Positions 53,182-62,336 of a stretch of 64,000 bases of DNA are shown here, in pieces. Position numbers and translations under genes: made by a program. The DNA comes from Photobacterium aphoticum (GTDB lineage Bacteria > Pseudomonadota > Gammaproteobacteria > Enterobacterales > Vibrionaceae). Location of the stretch: the NCBI RefSeq assembly GCF_001029435.1, contig NZ_LDOV01000010.1, positions 593,097-657,096 of the forward strand, in the 5' to 3' direction. Positions within the stretch are counted from its first letter, which is position 1; each line of letters opens with the position of its first letter. Below the pieces are notes generated by a model. The model was given only the letters and a program-made list of their open reading frames with translations, searched no databases and had not been told where the DNA came from.

Positions 53182-54131
53182 GCACAGACCAAACACTGAC
53201 ACCCATCATTGAAGTCAACAATGTCGTGAAAGACTTTAAAGCCGGCGGTGGGTTTGGCAGTACCGAAACCTTCCGCGCACTCGACCACATCAACTTTAAA
53301 CTCTACCCTGGCCGCACCCTCGCGCTAGTGGGTGAATCCGGCTGTGGCAAAAGCACCTGTGCCCGACTGATCACCAAAGTGCATGAGCCCAGCTCTGGTG
53401 AAATCCTGTTCAATGGCACCAATATCAACGATATTAAAGGCCGTAAAGACACTCTGGAATACCGCAGCAAAGTGCAAATGGTCTTCCAAGACCCGTTTGG
53501 TTCACTCAATCCTACCCATACCATTAAGCATCACCTGACTCGCCCACTGTTGATCCACGGCCGTGTTGCCAGCAAAAAAGACGTGCAACCCAAGCTGGAA
53601 GAGCTCATGAAATTGGTGGAGCTGCCGATCGATGATCTGAACAAATATCCGCACCAGCTCAGTGGCGGGCAACGTCAGCGCGTGAATCTGGCCCGTGCCA
53701 TTGCCGTCGGTGCCGAGGTGATCTTGGCGGATGAACCGACGTCCATGCTGGATGTCTCTATCCGTTTGGGTGTACTGAACCTGATGAAAGAAATGAAAGA
53801 GAAAATGGGCATTGGTTTTCTCTACATCACGCACGATTTAGCCACAGCACACTACATTGCAGAAGAAACCGCCGTAATGTATCGCGGGAAAATCGTTGAG
53901 TGGGGTGATACACAATCCATTTTGCGTAACCCAACCCACCCTTACACACGTTTGCTCATTTCTGCCGTGCCAGATCCCGATTTGCCATTTGCTAATCTGG
54001 TTCAGACTGAACCAAACTATTCAGTAAGTGCCGACAAAATTCGCGCATTAAGCATTGAACCGGTTGACGGTTTCCAACAGCTTGGTGACAACCATTTTGT
54101 CGCAAACTGGAAAAAGGACAAAGTGGCATGA
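53178..54131 (+). CDS. dipeptide/oligosaccharide-type ABC transporter ATPase (DppF-like)
   Basis: Second ATPase, 317 residues, full-length for the DppF group. Walker A GESGCGKST near 52, FQDPFGSLNPTHT, signature LSGGQRQRVNLARAI, Walker B VILADEPTSMLDVS, H-loop ITHDLAT, and HPYTRLLISAVPDPD leading to a C-terminal extension. The ATG overlaps the previous stop by four bases (ATGA), so translation is coupled and the pair is expected to form a heterodimer. Chitin-oligosaccharide transporters of vibrios have similar ATPases, but no such permeases lie here. Confidence 0.9.
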   Translation: MSTDQTLTPIIEVNNVVKDFKAGGGFGSTETFRALDHINFKLYPGRTLALVGESGCGKSTCARLITKVHEPSSGEILFNGTNINDIKGRKDTLEYRSKVQMVFQDPFGSLNPTHTIKHHLTRPLLIHGRVASKKDVQPKLEELMKLVELPIDDLNKYPHQLSGGQRQRVNLARAIAVGAEVILADEPTSMLDVSIRLGVLNLMKEMKEKMGIGFLYITHDLATAHYIAEETAVMYRGKIVEWGDTQSILRNPTHPYTRLLISAVPDPDLPFANLVQTEPNYSVSADKIRALSIEPVDGFQQLGDNHFVANWKKDKVA

Positions 54132-54634
54132 CAGACATCGTATGCTGGCTCGAACAACTCAAAGCAGACTTACGACTTCTCCATACGCCAAGCCAAAGGG
54201 CGAACCAAGCAGACAACCAGGCGAAAGGACAGTCGCGGCTAGTTTATGCCGTCAGCCATACGCCAGCTGCGATTTTCGGCCCTATTCACACAGAGCAACA
54301 CAGTGAAGCCTTGGCTTACTGGTTTGAAGCCTGCCAACAACTCCATCGCCTCTATCATCTGCAAGGTGACAGTGACATGGCCTATAGCTATCAGCAATTT
54401 GCGTACAGTAAATTACAAGCGTTAGCGAGCGATCCCGAGCAAGACACGGCGATGAAACGCTGGTGTTTAAAAAAGCTCGATCGCATGGTGGTCAGCATGA
54501 TGGAGTTTTGCCAGCAGCAATCTTCCCCACAATGGGAACAAGAAGGTGCGGCATTGGTTGAGTTGCATGTGTTGTACATGCAAGGGCAACAGCATATGAA
54601 CATGGCGTACGCTCACTCGCAGACCTACCGTTAA
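54128..54634 (+). CDS. unknown protein coupled to ABC ATPase pair
   Basis: A 168-residue soluble protein overlapping the second ATPase stop by four bases (ATGA), so made in step with it. Gln-, His- and Met-rich, mainly helical in the second half (EALAYWFEACQQLHRLYHLQG, AYSYQQFAYSKLQALAS), which recalls a helical-repeat or transporter-accessory protein. Family not recognised. A role with the ATPases is inferred only from gene position. Confidence 0.75.
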   Translation: MTDIVCWLEQLKADLRLLHTPSQRANQADNQAKGQSRLVYAVSHTPAAIFGPIHTEQHSEALAYWFEACQQLHRLYHLQGDSDMAYSYQQFAYSKLQALASDPEQDTAMKRWCLKKLDRMVVSMMEFCQQQSSPQWEQEGAALVELHVLYMQGQQHMNMAYAHSQTYR

Positions 54635-54797
54635 CCTCCTGACATGATAGGTCACAACGGGACAAGACGCTAATTAAGCCACTGGCATAAAGGTCAGCTT
54701 TATCCAATATGATAAAGCTGACATCAATTTCATCCGCTCCCGGCAAAATTTTACTAAGCTAGTAAAGTGTTGATGAGATAAACAGGGATGAAAAGCC

Positions 54798-56024
54798 ATG
54801 GCTCTGCGCAAAATCCTGACACCTATTTTCACGCGACTCCCGTTATTGACTTTTTTTATTGTTGTCCCCGCCCTTGCCAATACCACACCGACACCGCCAG
54901 AGGTTGCCGCCAAAGCCTGGGTATTAATGAGTTATGAATCTGGCCAGGTCCTCGCCGGAGAAAACATTGATACCCCCCACGCTCCGGCCAGTTTAGTCAA
55001 AATCATGACCAGTTATGTGGTGGGCAAAGAATTAGAAGCCGGTCATATTACCGCTGAAGATACGGTCATTATCAGTGAAAACGCATGGGGCAAGAAATTC
55101 CCCGGCTCTTCAAAAATGTTTCTCAATGTCGGCGATGAAGTTTCTGTTGATGATCTTCACCGTGGCGTGATCATTTCGTCCGGTAATGACGCCACCGTTG
55201 CCCTTGCTGAGCATGTCGCCGGCCACCAGCCTGCCTTTGTGGAAATGATGAACAAACAGGCAGAAAAACTGGGGATGACCAACAGCTACTTTTCCAACCC
55301 ACACGGTTTGGACTCAACCGACCAAATGATCACCGCCTATGACATGGCGCTACTGACTCGCGCACTGATTCAGGATTTACCGTCCCTTTACCCGATGTTC
55401 AAAGAGAAATCCTTCACGTTCGGTAATATTAAACAAGGTAACCGCAACGCCCTGTTGTGGGATACCACCATCAACGTCGACGGGGTGAAAACCGGCTATA
55501 CCAAACAGGCGGGTTACAGTTTGGTGTCTTCGGCAGAGCAACACGGACAACGCTTGATTGCGGTGGTGTTAGGCACTAACAGCACACAAACGCGCCGAAC
55601 CGAAAGCAAAAAATTACTCACCTGGGGTTTTCGGTTCTATCAAGATATTCAGCCGCAATTCAGTGGTAAAGAATTAGCGCCATTGAAGGTCTGGTATGGC
55701 TCGCCTTCCACCATCAATGTGGAAGTGGCTGATGGTGGTGTGATCACCGTGCCGCGTCGTCAACGCAAAAACATCGAACATCGCATCATGTATGATCACG
55801 ATTTAGAAGCGCCGGTGGAACAAGGTCAGCAGGTCGGTAAAGTGGAATGGTATCTCAATGACGATATCATCGCAGAGCGGGCGTTAATTGCAAAAGAAAG
55901 CGCCGAGAAAGCGCCTTGGTATCAATCCATGGTGGATGTGGTATGGCGGCCGATCAATCAATGGTTCACTGATCAAGACTGGGACCCACGTGAAAAAGAG
56001 AGCGTAGATACCACGGCTCAGTAA
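54798..56024 (+). CDS. serine-type D-Ala-D-Ala carboxypeptidase (PBP5/6 type)
   Basis: Removes the terminal D-Ala from peptidoglycan pentapeptides. 408 residues. Signal peptide to about 28 (PALANTT), then the active-site Ser65 in SLVK, SGN at 128-130 and KTG at 231-233 (DGVKTGYT). The PBP5_C beta domain follows (about 290-370), and the C-terminus has an amphipathic, Trp-rich segment (VDVVWRPINQWF) suited to membrane attachment. DacA or DacC cannot be separated from sequence alone. Single gene. Confidence 0.93.
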   Translation: MALRKILTPIFTRLPLLTFFIVVPALANTTPTPPEVAAKAWVLMSYESGQVLAGENIDTPHAPASLVKIMTSYVVGKELEAGHITAEDTVIISENAWGKKFPGSSKMFLNVGDEVSVDDLHRGVIISSGNDATVALAEHVAGHQPAFVEMMNKQAEKLGMTNSYFSNPHGLDSTDQMITAYDMALLTRALIQDLPSLYPMFKEKSFTFGNIKQGNRNALLWDTTINVDGVKTGYTKQAGYSLVSSAEQHGQRLIAVVLGTNSTQTRRTESKKLLTWGFRFYQDIQPQFSGKELAPLKVWYGSPSTINVEVADGGVITVPRRQRKNIEHRIMYDHDLEAPVEQGQQVGKVEWYLNDDIIAERALIAKESAEKAPWYQSMVDVVWRPINQWFTDQDWDPREKESVDTTAQ

Positions 56025-56039
56025 CCCCCACTTCATCCC

Positions 56040-56076
56040 AAAAAAAGAACAAGCTTGTCGGGCTTGTTCTTTTTTT
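56040..56076. terminator. bidirectional terminator between dac and sgrR genes
   Basis: Fifteen-base stem AAAAAAAGAACAAGC / GCTTGTTCTTTTTTT with a seven-base loop; T-runs on both strands. Confidence 0.93.
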
Positions 56077-56099
56077 CGTGCTGATTTGTCACTCTCGGC

Positions 56100-57806
56100 T
56101 CAAGAAAGATCGTGTTCTGGCTTCATCCATACGGATTTGAAATCAAACCATCCCATTGAGTTAGACTGCATACCTTGTACCACGCCGGACTCATCCACCC
56201 CCAACCAGTTATGGAACAGAGGTAAAATTTGGCCAAATTCCACCAATTTTGCACCTAACTGCTGGCAAGGTGACGGCAAATGTTTGTTTCGACGCCAGTG
56301 TGCCACTTCCGCTTCCAGCGCGGCAAACTCCTCATCCGGCATCGCACGCGCAATATGATCAAAATTAAAGAACCACGCCAGCAAAGCATCATCACGATAG
56401 TTCATTAAACTCATGCCGCCCAGCCAGATATCAATTTTACCGGCATGCTTACCCAGCGCAATTTCTGTGGTGGTGAGCTCAAGAATTTTCAGCTTGATCC
56501 CATCGTCCGCCAAAATGGTCTCAATGGCTTGAGCAACGTGCGGATACACCGGATGTTGTCCTGCAAATGCAATGGTCAGCGTACGTTTGGCTGGAGGCAT
56601 AGTGACAGGCTGCGAGATCAAAGGTACATGCGCCCACCCCGGCAAAATGCCATAGGCGTTGGTTAAACGAAAATCGCCAATTTGATCAGTATTCAAACGT
56701 TGCAGGATATTCAATGCCGTCAATCGACCTTGCAAATACGCCAGCCATTGTGGATCGACAGGCAAACCTGACACACGGTTGAACAGCAAATAGTTACACC
56801 CCTCATCCAACTTGAGTCGAGACGATGCACTAACCCCACCCAGTTGCGTCACATCTGAAGCCGGCTGTAGATAACAAGAGGCCACTTCCGACAGCATCCA
56901 GATATCGACCATATCGATTAAGGCTCGAAAGCCAAAATACTGTTCAAACGCTTCGAGCTTGAAACGCTTATTGTCATTTTGGATGACCTTGTACGGTCCG
57001 GTACCGATCGGAAACAGCACATTTTGATCCGTGCTATCCACATCGGCGGGTTGAATAACCGCCACTAAATTAGTCAGCAGATCCGGCAGTCGGTGATCAT
57101 CCATCGACAGATGGATATCAATCGTATTGGCAAACGGGGCTTCTACCCGCTGAATGTGATTGAAAAGACGATGCGTACGCACCTTTTCAAACGTGGCAAT
57201 GATATCGCGACTCTCTAACAAGCGTCCGTCGTGAAAGCGTACCGATGGGCGTAAATAAAAACGCCAATGCCGTGGGGTGATCTCTTCCCAGTGATGCGCT
57301 AAATCCCCTTCGACTTCCTCTTTTTCATCATTAATCCGCGTCAAACCATTAAAGATTTGCCGAACAAGATGCTGTTCCGAACGACGTAAGGGTTGCAGTG
57401 GATTGAGATTGCTGAAAGCACGGTAATATGGCAAACGCACAATCTGCTTACCGTGTGCCGTCGTATGGCCTAGCTGCTCTTGGATGATTTGTGCAAGTTT
57501 ATCTGCATTATTACCTAGGGCTTCAAGGGCGGGCTCTAACTTGCCTTCAGCAACAAGTTTACGCGCATGATTGAGTTGTAACTCCGTGTCCGTACTATGA
57601 AAAGTCAGGTGTGACTGCTTGCCACGCCCGACTGCTGGCTCCCACGCAATCCAACCCATATCCACCATTTTATTGATAACCATACGCACATTGCGACGCG
57701 TACAAAACAGCACTTCGGCAATGTCTTGCAAATTGGTATCACTGTCTTGACCAGAGAAATGATGATAAAGGCGTTGGAACTGGGACTTGAGCCGTTGACC
57801 ACTCAT
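56100..57806 (-). CDS. sgrR: SgrR family transcriptional regulator
   Basis: A 568-residue regulator: N-terminal winged helix-turn-helix (about 15-75, LQDIAEVLFCTRRNVRMVINKMVDMGWI) followed by a domain related to periplasmic solute-binding proteins (about 120-560, SBP_bac_5 type: RQIFNGLTRIN, LRPSVRFHDGR). In E. coli SgrR senses sugar-phosphate stress and activates the small RNA SgrS, but no SgrS-like transcript is seen beside this copy. Faces the carboxypeptidase gene. Confidence 0.87.
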   Translation of the reverse strand: MSGQRLKSQFQRLYHHFSGQDSDTNLQDIAEVLFCTRRNVRMVINKMVDMGWIAWEPAVGRGKQSHLTFHSTDTELQLNHARKLVAEGKLEPALEALGNNADKLAQIIQEQLGHTTAHGKQIVRLPYYRAFSNLNPLQPLRRSEQHLVRQIFNGLTRINDEKEEVEGDLAHHWEEITPRHWRFYLRPSVRFHDGRLLESRDIIATFEKVRTHRLFNHIQRVEAPFANTIDIHLSMDDHRLPDLLTNLVAVIQPADVDSTDQNVLFPIGTGPYKVIQNDNKRFKLEAFEQYFGFRALIDMVDIWMLSEVASCYLQPASDVTQLGGVSASSRLKLDEGCNYLLFNRVSGLPVDPQWLAYLQGRLTALNILQRLNTDQIGDFRLTNAYGILPGWAHVPLISQPVTMPPAKRTLTIAFAGQHPVYPHVAQAIETILADDGIKLKILELTTTEIALGKHAGKIDIWLGGMSLMNYRDDALLAWFFNFDHIARAMPDEEFAALEAEVAHWRRNKHLPSPCQQLGAKLVEFGQILPLFHNWLGVDESGVVQGMQSNSMGWFDFKSVWMKPEHDLS

Positions 57807-57888
57807 AAAAGAGGAACCTACATGATTGGGATTGCCTAACCTAGATTTCCTATTTTAACGTAAACTGTCTGTAGTTACAGGACTTTCA

Positions 57889-58314
57889 TCAATTAAACAT
57901 CGATCCGTCAGTATCGGCGATCATCAGTTTTTCACTGTCTTTCAGGCGAACATGCTTATACCCACCATTACCATAGTATTCACGGCAAGAGTTCAGCACC
58001 CAATCCCGGTAGTCATGCAACTGTTCACCATTAAACTGATGGGTAGACACCACCCCCTCAGCCCAAGAGAGCGCCATGAATGACACCAACTCCCACTGAT
58101 TTCCCGCCAACGATTTGGCCTGACGCTTAAAGTGTTTTTCCAGCCCGATCAGGTTTTGGTACTCGCGATCACTGTAATCATCTTGATTAAATACAATGGG
58201 TGGCACGACAATCTTATAGCAACGGGCTAATTCCTTTGCTCTGCTCAGATCCGCTGCAGCCCAGCAGTGACTGCTAAAAACGAACAGCAAAATCAAAACA
58301 ATTGTGGCTTTCAT
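57889..58314 (-). CDS. hypothetical exported protein
   Basis: A 141-residue protein with a clear signal peptide (residues 1-20, ending HCWAAAD). The mature part has Cys in ARCYK and NSCREYY. Start at ATG 58314 since GGGTGGG abuts the ATG at 58320; the open frame extends to 58392. The gap to sgrR downstream is 82 bases and no terminator is seen, so cotranscription with sgrR is possible. Family not recognised. Confidence 0.65.
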   Translation of the reverse strand: MKATIVLILLFVFSSHCWAAADLSRAKELARCYKIVVPPIVFNQDDYSDREYQNLIGLEKHFKRQAKSLAGNQWELVSFMALSWAEGVVSTHQFNGEQLHDYRDWVLNSCREYYGNGGYKHVRLKDSEKLMIADTDGSMFN

Positions 58315-58652
58315 TACCATCCCACCCCTATTCGCTTTATGGGCATCAACCTCATTGCCGCTCAGTGTTTTCGCTCTACCAATATCATGCAATAACTACG
58401 CCTACATTTACTGACAAACAAGTGAATATAGCTAAACACTTGTCTTTACGGCGACTTCCCGTTGAAAGCATATCGCCCTACATATACCTGATAGTATGGC
58501 AATTTGCGTTCAGGCTGATCGCATTTGCAAATTGCGAACACGATTTCCAACCTTGCATGTTCTCATTTCGCACATACAAAAACGGGCTTCATTGTTCAAC
58601 ACAACGAAACCCGTTTCTCTGGTATCCAGACCACCGCCATAACGGTGAAATA
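58315..58652. other. intergenic region with a terminator and a second dyad
   Basis: This 338-base gap between two minus-strand genes contains the terminator at 58575-58615 and an ACAAGTG...CACTTGT dyad (58418-58443) in the probable leader of the exported-protein gene. No coding frame is convincing. Confidence 0.5.
58575..58615 (-). terminator. long terminator hairpin after the small membrane protein gene
   Basis: Fifteen-base minus-strand stem (AACGGGTTTCGTTGT / ACAATGAAGCCCGTT, two wobble pairs, five-base loop), followed by TTTTTG. Confidence 0.85.
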
Positions 58653-59039
58653 CTATGGTGTTTTTATCGTTAACACGACGGCTTCCTGCTGCTTCTCAGC
58701 CTGCTTTTTCATCATCAATTCGCGCCACACTGAATACAGGTAAGTCACGACGATTGAGAAGAATAAGTACGACAACGAAAACACAAACGGAGAGTTAATG
58801 ACATCGGCTTTTAAGCCCCACATAACCCCCGTAATGGTTACACCGATTTTCGCCATCAACCCCATCAGCAACATCAAAAATGCCAATTGCGGATAACGTG
58901 TTGAACAGCGAAACGCTAACCAATAGGCCGATCCGACCGCAATGGCGGCAATCCCCAGGCCAGCCATAAAGGAGTGGAAATGCTCACCGGAAAGTACGCC
59001 TGCCGACGCAGAGAAAAGTAAAATTAATGCCAATTTCAT
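58653..59039 (-). CDS. hypothetical four-helix membrane protein
   Basis: A 128-residue protein with four hydrophobic segments (1-16, 23-43, about 52-74 and 83-105) and a basic, Gln-rich cytoplasmic tail. AAGGGGG precedes the ATG. Family not recognised; such proteins are common in marine gammaproteobacteria. A strong terminator follows. Confidence 0.65.
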   Translation of the reverse strand: MKLALILLFSASAGVLSGEHFHSFMAGLGIAAIAVGSAYWLAFRCSTRYPQLAFLMLLMGLMAKIGVTITGVMWGLKADVINSPFVFSLSYLFFSIVVTYLYSVWRELMMKKQAEKQQEAVVLTIKTP

Positions 59040-59519
59040 ACACGCCCCCTTAGGAAAAGTAGAAAATGCGTCCTTTCTTCACTCACTCATTAGATACGGC
59101 TATTTTCTCACTTTTCATCAAAAATGCACATAGCACATTTTTTGACCTATCGCGGTATAGCCTTTAGAAATTCATGGATTTACAATTTGTAACATGTTAA
59201 CTCTCTGACCTTTCAGAGTATATACCATAAAGGTAACGTAAGTGTTAAAGCTGATGTTTAATGTAAGAAATTGTACGCTTTCTCGCAAAACGACCTATAC
59301 GTTCCGAGTTGCGCCTAAGTAGCCCGTTTAAACCAGCATCAAACTCCAAGTTAGGCTAAATTTTCAAAATGAAATGTGTATTTTCATTCTATTTAGCTAC
59401 ATTTCAAATTACGCATACTTTACAAAGCAAGATCATTCTATCGCTATCATTTCTCTGCGAAGAAAAAAGGCTTTCTGCGTATAATTCGTGGACTAGCCTC
59501 TCTACCCTAAGGACGTGTT
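59040..59519. other. divergent intergenic region before the IclR-type gene
   Basis: A 480-base AT-rich gap, the longest in the window. A dyad AATGAAA-TGTGTAT-TTTCATT lies at 59368-59388 with further TTTCA/TGAAA copies on both sides to about 59408. I see no convincing coding frame or RNA gene, but the length leaves room for a small RNA. Confidence 0.5.
59368..59388. promoter_or_regulatory. candidate IclR-type operator
   Basis: AATGAAA-TGTGTAT-TTTCATT, a perfect seven-base dyad. TTTTCA and ATTTCA half-sites recur at 59361 and about 59401. It lies about 130 bases before the IclR gene and could be its autoregulatory site. Confidence 0.35.
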
Positions 59520-60233
59520 GTGTCATCAACGGTTAAACGCATTCAATCTGTCGAACGGGCCTTCAGCCTGCTTGAATCCTTATCGTACAGCGATGCCCCA
59601 CTACCATTACAAGCCATCAGTGAACGCGCGCACCTGCAAAAAACGACCGCTCATGGCTTGCTGAGTACGTTATGCGCGCTGGGTTATGCTGAGCGCACTC
59701 CCGATGGATATACCTTGGGATTACGCGTGAAAGAATTGGCTAAACCGTTGGAAGAAGCGGATGCCACTATCCGCCGTCATTTCATGCCATTGCTTAAACA
59801 CATGGCGACCACAACCCGCAACACGGCTTACTTAGCCATACAAAGTGGCGCACAAGAATATCTCTATGTTGATGCCATTGAGCAAAATAGCCCACTCACC
59901 ATACGTAGTCCTCGTGGTAAACGCGAAGGTTTAACCACCTCGGCAATCGGTAAAGTCTTTCTCGCCTTTGACGACACTTTGCGACGCCGCTTACGTGTAC
60001 AGCAAGGATTGTCCGCCGCTTTAGAAACAGAATTGGCCTGCGTGGCAGAACAAGGCTTTGCCCTCGATTTAGAAAATGCTGAACCGGGCTTACATTGTTT
60101 AGCAATTCCTCTGTATCTGAATGGCGCTTTTGTCGCGGTTGCTGGGATCAGTGGCTCTGCAACTATCCTGACAGCCGCTCGACTCTCCCATTTCGGTCAA
60201 CTTTTCATCAAGGACGCTTTACGTATTCGATAA
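59520..60233 (+). CDS. IclR family transcriptional regulator
   Basis: DNA-binding regulator of 237 residues. N-terminal winged helix-turn-helix (IQSVERAFSLLESLSY, LPLQAISERAHLQKTTAHGLLSTLCALGYAER) and C-terminal GAF-like effector domain with the RGKREGLTTSAIGKVFLAF motif. The effector is probably a small organic acid. The GTG start has AAGGA seven bases upstream. The SDR gene follows on the same strand within 123 bases, suggesting a linked unit. Confidence 0.9.
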   Translation: MSSTVKRIQSVERAFSLLESLSYSDAPLPLQAISERAHLQKTTAHGLLSTLCALGYAERTPDGYTLGLRVKELAKPLEEADATIRRHFMPLLKHMATTTRNTAYLAIQSGAQEYLYVDAIEQNSPLTIRSPRGKREGLTTSAIGKVFLAFDDTLRRRLRVQQGLSAALETELACVAEQGFALDLENAEPGLHCLAIPLYLNGAFVAVAGISGSATILTAARLSHFGQLFIKDALRIR

Positions 60234-60356
60234 TGTCGAATCATGGTGGTTTTTCTGGTCCAACACGGACTGCGCTGTCGGCACCTATTTACACTGCTCC
60301 CTTCATCGGTCTTCATCGAATTCCAAACAACATCATCTAAAAAAGAAGAGAGTGTT

Positions 60357-61049
60357 ATGGCAACCGTATTAATCACAGGTGCAAACCGAGGCTTAGGACT
60401 TGAATTTGCGCGACAATATGCCGAAAAAGGCTGGCAGGTATTAGCCACTTGCCGAACACCAGAAACCGCAGATCACTTACAAACATTGGCTAAAACGCAT
60501 ACTGACATTGAATTACTGCGCGTTGATGTCACCGACGAAGCAGACATTTTAGCATTGGCGAGTCACTTATCAGGTCGTGCCATTGATCATCTCATTTTAA
60601 ACGCAGGCGTACTTGGCGATGATTGCGCCACATTGGGGGAAATGACACAAGCTAAGTGGCTGGAAGTACTCACGATCAATACCGTCGCGCCAGCATTACT
60701 GATTCAAGCATTACGAGACAACGTGGCAGCCAGTGAACACAAAACCATTGTGGGCATTTCAACCCGCGTGGCGAGCTTAGGTGACAACACATCGGGCAAT
60801 ATGTATAGCTATCGAGCCTCTAAAGCCGCATTAAACCAAATTCTGGTTTCTGCCGCGCAAAACTTACGAGAACAAGGCGTAAAAACATTGGCTATTCACC
60901 CGGGATGGGTACAAACCGATATGGGCGGAACGTCAGCCACTTTCACGCCACAAGAGAGCGTGTCTGGCATTATCCAGGTAGCAGAAAACCTCACCTTGGA
61001 GGAATCGGGCAGTTTCCGCGTATTTGATGGCACGGCTATCGAGTGGTAA
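60357..61049 (+). CDS. short-chain dehydrogenase, C-factor-like
   Basis: NAD(P)-dependent oxidoreductase of 230 residues. Cofactor motif TGANRGLG near 7-14, NAGVLGDD near 82, a Ser in GISTRVAS near 138 and catalytic YxxxK in YRASK near 154-158. The layout matches the C-factor/carbonyl reductase subgroup. GAGAG precedes ATG 60357; the open frame begins far earlier at 60243. Possibly controlled by the IclR protein encoded just upstream; substrate unknown. Confidence 0.88.
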   Translation: MATVLITGANRGLGLEFARQYAEKGWQVLATCRTPETADHLQTLAKTHTDIELLRVDVTDEADILALASHLSGRAIDHLILNAGVLGDDCATLGEMTQAKWLEVLTINTVAPALLIQALRDNVAASEHKTIVGISTRVASLGDNTSGNMYSYRASKAALNQILVSAAQNLREQGVKTLAIHPGWVQTDMGGTSATFTPQESVSGIIQVAENLTLEESGSFRVFDGTAIEW

Positions 61050-61079
61050 TGCCTTTTTATAATCATAATTAATGAATAT

Positions 61080-61110
61080 AAGCAGACCATACAAGGTCTG
61101 CTTTATTTTT
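61080..61110. terminator. terminator between the SDR gene and the AT-rich unknown gene
   Basis: Nine-base stem AAGCAGACC / GGTCTGCTT with a six-base loop, then TATTTTTAT; usable by both convergent genes. Confidence 0.85.
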
Positions 61111-61115
61111 ATATA

Positions 61116-62336
61116 TCAGACAATAAACTGAAGCTGTGTTGGATTATTCCCAGACCATTTTATGGACAGCTTTTCTTGATTCTTAATTTGTAGCAATACT
61201 GAGCGATAACCTGCATTTGTTATTTTATCCATCTTCACAATCAATTTATACCGTTCATTTTTAGATACTTGCTGACGCATTACATAAGTAGTTGGATCCA
61301 TTTTTCTTACATGAGCCAGGGGTAAAATATATGGCAATGGACAGTTTACATTCATATAGGCTTGCATAAACTCCCAAAACTCTTCTTCATCTTGATAATG
61401 TAACGTTTCAGGCAATCTGATGTATTCACGAGACTTACCCGTTGGATAACGTTGAACGAACGATAATTCATAACATCTCGTTGCGCCTAAACCACCAGCA
61501 TGCCTATTCAACGTAAGAGTCCGGTAGGCATTCAATTGTGTAAAATGAGCACTCCACTGATTCCCTTCCTCGCTTACATAAGAGACATTACCCGTTATAC
61601 GATTAAACCATAAGTAAGGTACACACCTCTTGCTGCGTTGTTTTTCCAATATCCATAAAATAAACAGGACAACACTGATAGCAATTGCAACTATCTGCCC
61701 CTTCATACTAACGTCTTCATACAATGGTGGCGTAAAAAACATGAATGCTATGCTCAACAATATTACTGGTATATTGATATAGTTAACCCACTTTAAATAT
61801 CTATTAAACTTTGAATGTTCTATTCGATAGAATATCAACTCTTTTTCTGACAAAGCATACAATAGTTTATTTTTAGTCTGCTCCTTCATTGCCTCTTGTG
61901 AAGATCTCACTGTCAATGATGATAGACCAAGAATATTTTTATATATTAATGAATAGTTGCCTCTGTAATTCATTTGCTTGTCATGTACCATCCCGTCATT
62001 GGTCAATGGCACAGCAGAACCAAAGAATTCTGAGTGGTGTTTTTTCACATATTGATTAATTAAAAATCTTGGTAAGATCACAACTAGCATTAATATAATA
62101 GATACCGACCTCAATTCATGTGTTTCGATTTGCTGAAACCCAGACGAATACAATATAAGTAATGAAAAGGAAAAATCCAAAGCAATGAATATGGCTGAAA
62201 TTACTGATAAGAATCCAAGTGTACATTGTAAAAGAAACAGTTTTCTTGGAATCAGTGTTTCACTGGGATCCACGTCGTCCACCAATTCAATAGATTTTGG
62301 CGATTCACCCCGCCAAGCTGTTTCACAATAATCCAT
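61116..62336 (-). CDS. hypothetical membrane protein, AT-rich, possibly DUF6708-like
   Basis: A 406-residue protein with about four membrane segments in two pairs (LQCTLGFLSVISAIFIALDFSF; VSIILMLVVILPRFL; YINIPVILLSIAFMFF; IVAIAISVVLFILWIL). The C-terminal soluble half begins PYLWFNRITGNVSYVSEEGN and recalls the DUF6708 type, found near T6SS and toxin loci, but I am not sure of the match. Base composition is clearly more AT-rich than the flanks, suggesting acquisition. AAGGA is close to the ATG at 62336; the frame is open to 62489. No Tss, VgrG or toxin gene is next to it. Confidence 0.65.
   Translation of the reverse strand: MDYCETAWRGESPKSIELVDDVDPSETLIPRKLFLLQCTLGFLSVISAIFIALDFSFSLLILYSSGFQQIETHELRSVSIILMLVVILPRFLINQYVKKHHSEFFGSAVPLTNDGMVHDKQMNYRGNYSLIYKNILGLSSLTVRSSQEAMKEQTKNKLLYALSEKELIFYRIEHSKFNRYLKWVNYINIPVILLSIAFMFFTPPLYEDVSMKGQIVAIAISVVLFILWILEKQRSKRCVPYLWFNRITGNVSYVSEEGNQWSAHFTQLNAYRTLTLNRHAGGLGATRCYELSFVQRYPTGKSREYIRLPETLHYQDEEEFWEFMQAYMNVNCPLPYILPLAHVRKMDPTTYVMRQQVSKNERYKLIVKMDKITNAGYRSVLLQIKNQEKLSIKWSGNNPTQLQFIV

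Noticed and set aside
57807..57888. SgrS small RNA gene beside sgrR
   Set aside because: The gap is only 82 bases, the neighbour is on the same strand, and no terminator-ended transcript is visible.
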